Shown here in pieces: positions 58,916-64,000 of a DNA stretch of 64,000 nucleotides. Below the pieces are notes generated by a model, which saw nothing but the letters and a program-made list of their open reading frames with translations, did not search any database and had not been told where the DNA came from. This DNA comes from an uncultured Ilumatobacter sp. (lineage in GTDB: Bacteria > Actinomycetota > Acidimicrobiia > Acidimicrobiales > Ilumatobacteraceae): the NCBI GenBank assembly GCA_905480335.1, contig CAJQPY010000011.1, positions 1 to 64,000 of the forward strand, given 5' to 3'. The position numbers and the translations under genes are program-made. Each line of letters opens with the position of its first letter. Positions within the stretch are counted from its first letter, which is position 1.

Positions 58916-59886
58916 TAGGCGACCTGCTTTTGGGCGGGCCGTCTAATGACGCCCGGCCACCCGTAGAGATCGTCGATCACCTCGGCAGTGGTTTGCTCTG
59001 GGACGAGGCTAAGCAGTTCTTGCATGCGACCGTTGTCGGCCAGACGACCGTGGCGCAGTAGTTCGGCGATGTGATCAGGCACAGGAGCACCGGCGAGGTG
59101 GCTCATGCGGCGGGCGACTGACCACTGCAGTCCGATGGCCGGGACAGGTAGTCGACGACCGCGGCGGGCCGCTTGCATTGCTGTGATCGAGCCCGAGGCA
59201 ACGACGTTGACCGGTTCAGCGAGTCGTTGCCTCGCAGCAGCAACGATCGCCCTCGCCGCGTCATTCTGACGGATCACGGCGAACGATGGATCGCCGAGAG
59301 CATTGAAGGGAACGGCGGGGAGTCGAAGAAGACGCCCGAGTGGCGACGGGACATGTGGGCCGATCACGGATGCCAGCCGAACGGCGCCGACGGTGACGCC
59401 GACACGCTCGGCCACACTCGCCGCAGTGCGTTCGATGTCGGCGACCGTGTGTCCCCATTCCGATGTGGGTCTAATCGGTGCGAATTCGTCGGGTCGGGTG
59501 AGTGTGCCGGGCCCTGCTCCGTAGACCTCAATGCCGCTGCGGAGGATGACATGCTCGAGCGAACGGCATTCGGCGGCGGCGCCCAGGATGGAGATTGCTG
59601 CGTTGTCGGTGAGTTGTGCGGCCAGTGTTGGGTTGGCGCGGGCATCGGGCTCCCAGACGCCAACATGGACTAAGACGTGAGGATCGAAGTCCATCACCGT
59701 TTCGACGATGCGGTCGTGCTCGTGGGGGTGAATCCGGTGAAACGCCGTACGCTTAAGGCGGCTTCTTGGCGGATCGGCGTCGATCCCCGAGAGTGACTTG
59801 ACCCATGGTTCTTCCTCAAGCAAGTTGGCGACCTGTGTGCCGAGTTCACCGCCAACGCCGCTCATGAACACCCGCTGACCCGCCAT
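58915..59886 (-). CDS. NAD-dependent epimerase/dehydratase (SDR)
   Basis: RVFMSGVGGELGTQVANLL; VRLASVIGPH. Start at ATG 59886. Confidence 0.83.
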   Translation of the reverse strand: MAGQRVFMSGVGGELGTQVANLLEEEPWVKSLSGIDADPPRSRLKRTAFHRIHPHEHDRIVETVMDFDPHVLVHVGVWEPDARANPTLAAQLTDNAAISILGAAAECRSLEHVILRSGIEVYGAGPGTLTRPDEFAPIRPTSEWGHTVADIERTAASVAERVGVTVGAVRLASVIGPHVPSPLGRLLRLPAVPFNALGDPSFAVIRQNDAARAIVAAARQRLAEPVNVVASGSITAMQAARRGRRLPVPAIGLQWSVARRMSHLAGAPVPDHIAELLRHGRLADNGRMQELLSLVPEQTTAEVIDDLYGWPGVIRRPAQKQVA

Positions 59887-60532
59887 GAAACACCACGCTA
59901 GTACCACCCGCCGTCAATTGTTCGGTTCCGTCGGCGGTGCCGCGATCGCCGCTTTCTTCGGTGCTGTGACCCTGCGTGGCGGGCGGCTTGGCGCTGAGCG
60001 AGGACTCGACCTTCTTGATGATCCGGCGTCGGCGATCGAGCGCGCCGTGCGGATGCGACTCGATGACCTGCTCATGTTTCCGGTGCTTCCGGGGCCCGGG
60101 CTCGTTGTGCTCGATAATTTCGGGGGGTACAGCGTGTCCCGGGGCTCGTGTGCGCACCGGGGCATCGACATTTTTCCGACCGATGACGAAGTGCCCAGGG
60201 TGCTCGTGTCGTGCATCGACGGTGTGGTTGAAGGCCAGCGGTTTCTCGCCGGCTCGCAAGGCAACGCATGGGTACTTCAGGACGATGCTGGCGTGTCATA
60301 CCGATATCACCACGTTGGCGAGTTTGAGCCGGGGCTTGAGGTGGGCTCGCCGGTGCGGCGCGGTGACGTGCTCGGGACGGTGGGGTCGACCGGCAATGCC
60401 AACTATCCGCACCTGCACTTTGAGGTTCGGCCCGACGGCGCTTCGTCCGCGTCGGCTGTCAATCCGCTTCCGTTGCTCGCCATTCCGTCACTCAACACGA
60501 CTGTTGGACCCCGCTCGGGTTGCGATCTCTGA
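59885..60532 (+). CDS. M23 (LytM) family metallopeptidase with Tat-type signal
   Basis: TTRRQLFGSVGGAAIAAFFG; HRGID and HLHFE metal-ligand motifs. Confidence 0.85.
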   Translation: MKHHASTTRRQLFGSVGGAAIAAFFGAVTLRGGRLGAERGLDLLDDPASAIERAVRMRLDDLLMFPVLPGPGLVVLDNFGGYSVSRGSCAHRGIDIFPTDDEVPRVLVSCIDGVVEGQRFLAGSQGNAWVLQDDAGVSYRYHHVGEFEPGLEVGSPVRRGDVLGTVGSTGNANYPHLHFEVRPDGASSASAVNPLPLLAIPSLNTTVGPRSGCDL

Positions 60533-60680
60533 AACCCAGAACCACAGAAATATGTCGATCTGATGTCGATAAGGTCACCCATTCGTCATAGATTTATTAT
60601 ATTCGTTTAAGTCACTGAGCGTTTTGACCGATGAATTTTCACGTCAGCGCCGCAATGCGGTGTCGGAAATCGGCAACACC

Positions 60681-61373
60681 ATGAGTATCGATCCCACATC
60701 TCCCGAACCGGCTGTCGGTTGTGAAGCGCGACTGTCGCGCCGTCAGATGCTGCTCAGCGGCGCGGTTGGGTTGTCTGTACTTGCGTTGGGTCGGCTTGGC
60801 TCGGGCTCAGTAGGGGCAGCGACTAGCCAACTGGACAAGCCGGGCTCAGCTCTCGAGAACGCGGTTCGAGTGAGTGCAACAACAACCGCCACCACATCGC
60901 CGCCTCTTGAGGACGGCGACATCCTTTTCCCGATCATTGTGGGCGTCGATGAATATTGCTTCGTTATGGACAATTTCGGGGCATCTCGAGCTGGCGGTTC
61001 TCGTCGTCACGTAGGTGTCGACATCGGAGCCGACGTCAGGCTGCCGGTGATTGCTGTTGTCGATGGCACGCTGTCTAAGAAGTATGAGGACTACGGATCC
61101 TGTAGCGGCGCCGGTCATGGCTGGACGCTTACCGATGAGGTCAACGACGTCGTCTACAAGTTCTTCCATCTGGACAGTCACGAGGAGGGACTTGAGGTCG
61201 GCGACACCGTCACTGCGGGTCAGATCATCGGCTATGTCGGCGAGACCGGGACTAGCGGGGTTTGTAGCGAGCGATACAGTAACTATCACCTGCACTTCGA
61301 GTACCGCCCGGGCGATGAGCCCAACGATTCGTTTGACCTGCTGCAACGGGCACCCAACGTTAGATTCGCCTGA
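60681..61373 (+). CDS. M23 (LytM) family metallopeptidase with Tat-type signal
   Basis: LSRRQMLLSGAVGLSVLAL; HVGVD and HLHFE. Start ATG 60681 preferred over 60624. Confidence 0.87.
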   Translation: MSIDPTSPEPAVGCEARLSRRQMLLSGAVGLSVLALGRLGSGSVGAATSQLDKPGSALENAVRVSATTTATTSPPLEDGDILFPIIVGVDEYCFVMDNFGASRAGGSRRHVGVDIGADVRLPVIAVVDGTLSKKYEDYGSCSGAGHGWTLTDEVNDVVYKFFHLDSHEEGLEVGDTVTAGQIIGYVGETGTSGVCSERYSNYHLHFEYRPGDEPNDSFDLLQRAPNVRFA

Positions 61374-61380
61374 TCCACCC

Positions 61381-62052
61381 ATGGACGATTCCATCTGCAC
61401 CCATCACTCCCGACCGGCCGACGTGTCGAGTGGACTTTCGCGACGGCGGTTGCTGACCGGCGCAGCGGTGACCGCCGGCCTGCTCGCCACGTGGCGGGTC
61501 GCATCGGCGCAGGGCGAGCACCCCCCGATCGACGACGCCGCTACCGCCATGGAACCCGCTCGTCGAATCGACACGTTCGAGGCGCCTGCGGCGGGAGAAA
61601 TCCTTTTCCCACTCCTGCTCGGTGACGAATGGACCTGCTGGGTCGCTGACAACTACGGCGATACGCGAGGTCGGTGTTGTGGTTACTTCCATGAGGGCGT
61701 CGACATCGGAGCCGCCGAACACACCCCGCAGGTGGCCGTCGTGGACGGAGTTCTCATCAAGCGTTACACGGCAGACAATACAACGAAGAACTTTTATGGA
61801 TGGACGTTGCTTGGCGATGACGGCGTCACGTACAAGTATTTCCATAACACGCCGGACGATGCCGGGTGGTCACTTGGCGATCGAGTGCAGCAAGGCGATG
61901 TAATCGGATTCGTCGGCGACACGGGCTCACCCGGGGCCTACCACTTGCACTTCGAGTACCGACCGTTTGATGAGCTTCGAGACAGGGACTGGTCGCAAGA
62001 CCCTTACCCCATTCTGCAACGAATCCCGGGCGCAACCTTTTCCGGAAGCTGA
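61381..62052 (+). CDS. M23 (LytM) family metallopeptidase with Tat-type signal
   Basis: LSRRRLLTGAAVTAGLLATW; HEGVD and HLHFE. Start ATG 61381; the ORF-track start at 61051 is shadow. Confidence 0.87.
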   Translation: MDDSICTHHSRPADVSSGLSRRRLLTGAAVTAGLLATWRVASAQGEHPPIDDAATAMEPARRIDTFEAPAAGEILFPLLLGDEWTCWVADNYGDTRGRCCGYFHEGVDIGAAEHTPQVAVVDGVLIKRYTADNTTKNFYGWTLLGDDGVTYKYFHNTPDDAGWSLGDRVQQGDVIGFVGDTGSPGAYHLHFEYRPFDELRDRDWSQDPYPILQRIPGATFSGS

Positions 62053-62067
62053 CGTGGACGAACAGGG

Positions 62068-62574
62068 TCAGCGCAGCGTGTCGGCGCGCATGATGATTTC
62101 GCGCGCGAACGGATCAAGCTGACGCCCAGCAATGCGCTCGGTCACCTGAATCGCCTGTGTGGGGTCTTCAACCAGGCCGGACCATCGGATGTAGCCGCCC
62201 ATAACGCCAACCAGACGATCACCGAGTTCTTCGGCGTGGACCATCAGCTTCGTATTGTGACGCAGCAGCTCGCGAATTTCGACGTACAGCGACTTGAGGT
62301 ACGGATCTGGGTGCTCGGTGTTGAACGGACGGTGTCGGTACGGCAATTGAAGTTCGTCGTAGTTGTGGAGATTGTGCGGAGCAGCGATAATCGAGATCAC
62401 ACAGCCGAAGCCGTTCTCGCGCAGCCAGATGATCTCTTCCTGGCGACGGACGCGGCGATGGTTGTCGCCGACACCGCCCGGTCGCTCACAGATCGCCAGC
62501 TTGTCCTTGAGTACCCATGTGAAGTTCCGCGGCGTGATGCCAAGCGCCCATTTGCCGCGCAGGCGGGGAGCCAT
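62068..62574 (-). CDS. PTP/dual-specificity phosphatase-fold protein, apparently lacking the catalytic Cys
   Basis: IIWLRENGFGCVISI...; P-loop-like VHAEELGDRLVGVMGGYIRW (HC-X5-R pattern with C to A). Confidence 0.6.
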   Translation of the reverse strand: MAPRLRGKWALGITPRNFTWVLKDKLAICERPGGVGDNHRRVRRQEEIIWLRENGFGCVISIIAAPHNLHNYDELQLPYRHRPFNTEHPDPYLKSLYVEIRELLRHNTKLMVHAEELGDRLVGVMGGYIRWSGLVEDPTQAIQVTERIAGRQLDPFAREIIMRADTLR

Positions 62575-62635
62575 CAGGAGCAGCCCATTGCAGGATTGAA
62601 GCTAGCGGTTGCGGTGTACATGACGGCCTAGGACG

Positions 62636-63556
62636 CTACCTCGTCGATGGCGTGGAGGGAAAATGCGGTGTGGTCGACGTGATCGGCTCGACCCAGAGTT
62701 GTTGCTGTGATCGTCGGACCCGACCCACGCCTGTCACCTCACACGCTGAGCGGCTTCCCGTCGCGACTTGAAGAACTCGCGCAACGGCGGCCGCATCAGG
62801 GGGATAGCCGTCGATGCTCAGCCAGGCCCGAATCGCTCGCCGGGCGACTGGGAGTGGTGCAGCCGCAAGTGCTTTGGCGTCGGTAGGGTTGACCTCGGCG
62901 GCGAGCCCGTCGAGCAGGCTGTCATCATCACCGAGCAGATCTGCGGAGCGCACAAGGAGTGGCACGACGTCGCGCTCAGCAATCGCATTAAGTAACGGCA
63001 GGAGCTCGTGGCGAACCCGGTTGCGACGAAATCGTGGGTTGGTGTTCGTTGGGTCTTCGACCGGGTTGAGGCCCAAGGCGGCACATAGCTGTTGCGTCTC
63101 GCTGCGGCGCAGGCCGAGCAACGGGCGGGTGATGCTGGGTCGCATTGCCGACAGGCCCGTCGCGCCGCTTCCGCGGAGCAGTGCGAGCAGTACCGTTTCC
63201 GCTTGGTCGTCGGCTGTGTGGCCAGTCAATGCGTCAGGTCCGAGCAGATCGAAGCGAGCTGCCCGGGCCCTGGCCTCAAAATTTGCGCCGTCGTCGAGCT
63301 CTGCGCGGCTGCAGGTAAAGATCACCCCAAGACGATCGGCGATCCGCTCCGCAGCGGCCGCCTCGTCGTCGGCTTCGGGGCGGATCCCGTGGTGGACATG
63401 GACCGCAACAACCTCAAGTTCTGCAGCAACGGCAAGCGCGAGCAGAGCGCTGGAGTCGGGTCCCCCCGAAAAGCCACAGGTGACTTTCGTTCCAGGCGAT
63501 GGGAAGGCGCACCGGGCGAGAAGTTCGCCGCTGAGCCGAATTGCGTTGGAAGTCAG
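62636..63556 (-). CDS. tilS: tRNA(Ile)-lysidine synthase, likely CTG start
   Basis: In-frame extension upstream of 63325 encodes CGFSGGPDSSALLALAVAAELEVVAVHVHHGIRPEADDEA; then LTGHTADDQAETVLLALLRGSG. Confidence 0.88.
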   Translation of the reverse strand: MTSNAIRLSGELLARCAFPSPGTKVTCGFSGGPDSSALLALAVAAELEVVAVHVHHGIRPEADDEAAAAERIADRLGVIFTCSRAELDDGANFEARARAARFDLLGPDALTGHTADDQAETVLLALLRGSGATGLSAMRPSITRPLLGLRRSETQQLCAALGLNPVEDPTNTNPRFRRNRVRHELLPLLNAIAERDVVPLLVRSADLLGDDDSLLDGLAAEVNPTDAKALAAAPLPVARRAIRAWLSIDGYPPDAAAVARVLQVATGSRSACEVTGVGRVRRSQQQLWVEPITSTTPHFPSTPSTR

Positions 63557-63705
63557 AGGTCTTGATGGCGGCGTTGCCGCTTGCCACTCGGGTGCTTTTT
63601 GGCTTCAACACTGAACATGTAGTAGCCCAGCAGCCCAGCCATTGCCAGCAGAACCACGGCCACCAGGGCCACGCCGATCCAAATGTGCCAGACATATCCG
63701 AGCAT
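63553..63705 (-). CDS. 50-aa membrane miniprotein upstream of tilS
   Basis: MLGYVWHIWIGVALVAVVLLAMAGLLGYYMFSVEAKKHPSGKRQRRHQDL*; stop overlaps the candidate tilS CTG. Confidence 0.5.
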   Translation of the reverse strand: MLGYVWHIWIGVALVAVVLLAMAGLLGYYMFSVEAKKHPSGKRQRRHQDL

Positions 63706-63776
63706 GCGATGAGACTACCGTCGCCAGACGCGACGCCACTGATCTGTCAGTGCCCCGGTTAGGACCGATGCGTTGG

Positions 63777-63992
63777 TCAGCCGATGACGGCGACTACAGC
63801 GATTACCGCGACGAGCAGCGCTCTGGTGGTCCACGCGGCCGTTCGGATCCAGTTGGTGGCAACGAGACGGGTGTGCGCCTGTGGGTCGAACTGCTCGGTG
63901 AGCCGTTCGTGAAGGGGCACCGACACGAATGCAGTCGTCCCGTATGCGACCGCCATGAGGGACAGAGCAATGAGGGGCAAGACTCGGGTCAT
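63777..63992 (-). CDS. Membrane protein, possibly C-terminal part of a DUF1772-like protein running off the window
   Basis: VPLHERLTEQFDPQAHTRLVATNWIRTAAWTTRALLVAVIAVVAVIG. Confidence 0.45.
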   Translation of the reverse strand: MTRVLPLIALSLMAVAYGTTAFVSVPLHERLTEQFDPQAHTRLVATNWIRTAAWTTRALLVAVIAVVAVIG

Positions 63993-64000
63993 ATCACCCG

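Noticed and set aside
61051-61380. N-terminal extension of the third M23 ORF
   Set aside because: Overlaps the second M23 gene in another frame; the Tat-type signal begins after ATG 61381.
1-64000. CRISPR arrays, prophage or transposon signatures
   Set aside because: No regularly spaced repeats, Cas, integrase, transposase or phage structural genes recognised on either strand.

Overview
High-GC actinobacterial chromosome segment, probably Acidimicrobiia-like (inferred from gene content; no 16S seen). It is densely coding and mostly core metabolism. Left to right: (1) a sugar/inositol ABC transporter and an iol-type inositol catabolism operon (permease, ATPase, iolC, Cgl0159-like aldolase, Gfo/Idh, iolD, iolG, iolB, LacD-like aldolase) with a convergent PhyH dioxygenase; (2) purA-purB; (3) a decayed Rrf2 regulator beside a three-domain cupredoxin/NirK-like protein; (4) tesB, sdaA, pyrE, a FadB-type fusion and a Phe/Asp/Glu tRNA cluster; (5) a PlsY-like pseudogene, crtZ and lipid/acyl-CoA genes including an ethylmalonyl-CoA mutase; (6) aat and a 3-hydroxyacyl-CoA dehydrogenase; (7) a complete Mrp antiporter operon A-G; (8) a MoaD/ThiS - RsiG-like - mshA - YbjN - proC block; (9) SAM hydrolase and acyl-CoA ligase; (10) rex-hemA-hemC-hemD, two extracytoplasmic-type genes, then hemB-hemL; (11) FAD oxidoreductase, alpha/beta hydrolase, a PlsC-like protein and an epimerase; (12) three tandem Tat-type M23 peptidases; (13) a PTP-like protein lacking its catalytic Cys; (14) tilS with a non-canonical start. 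I saw no CRISPR array, prophage, transposase or obvious defence island. The best leads are the RsiG-like c-di-GMP-type anti-sigma candidate, the Rex operator ahead of rex-hemACD, the Rrf2 pseudogene with an intact palindrome at its start codon, the M23 triplet with a shared CATG divergent start, several apparent pseudoenzymes, and the gene pair lying between hemD and hemB.
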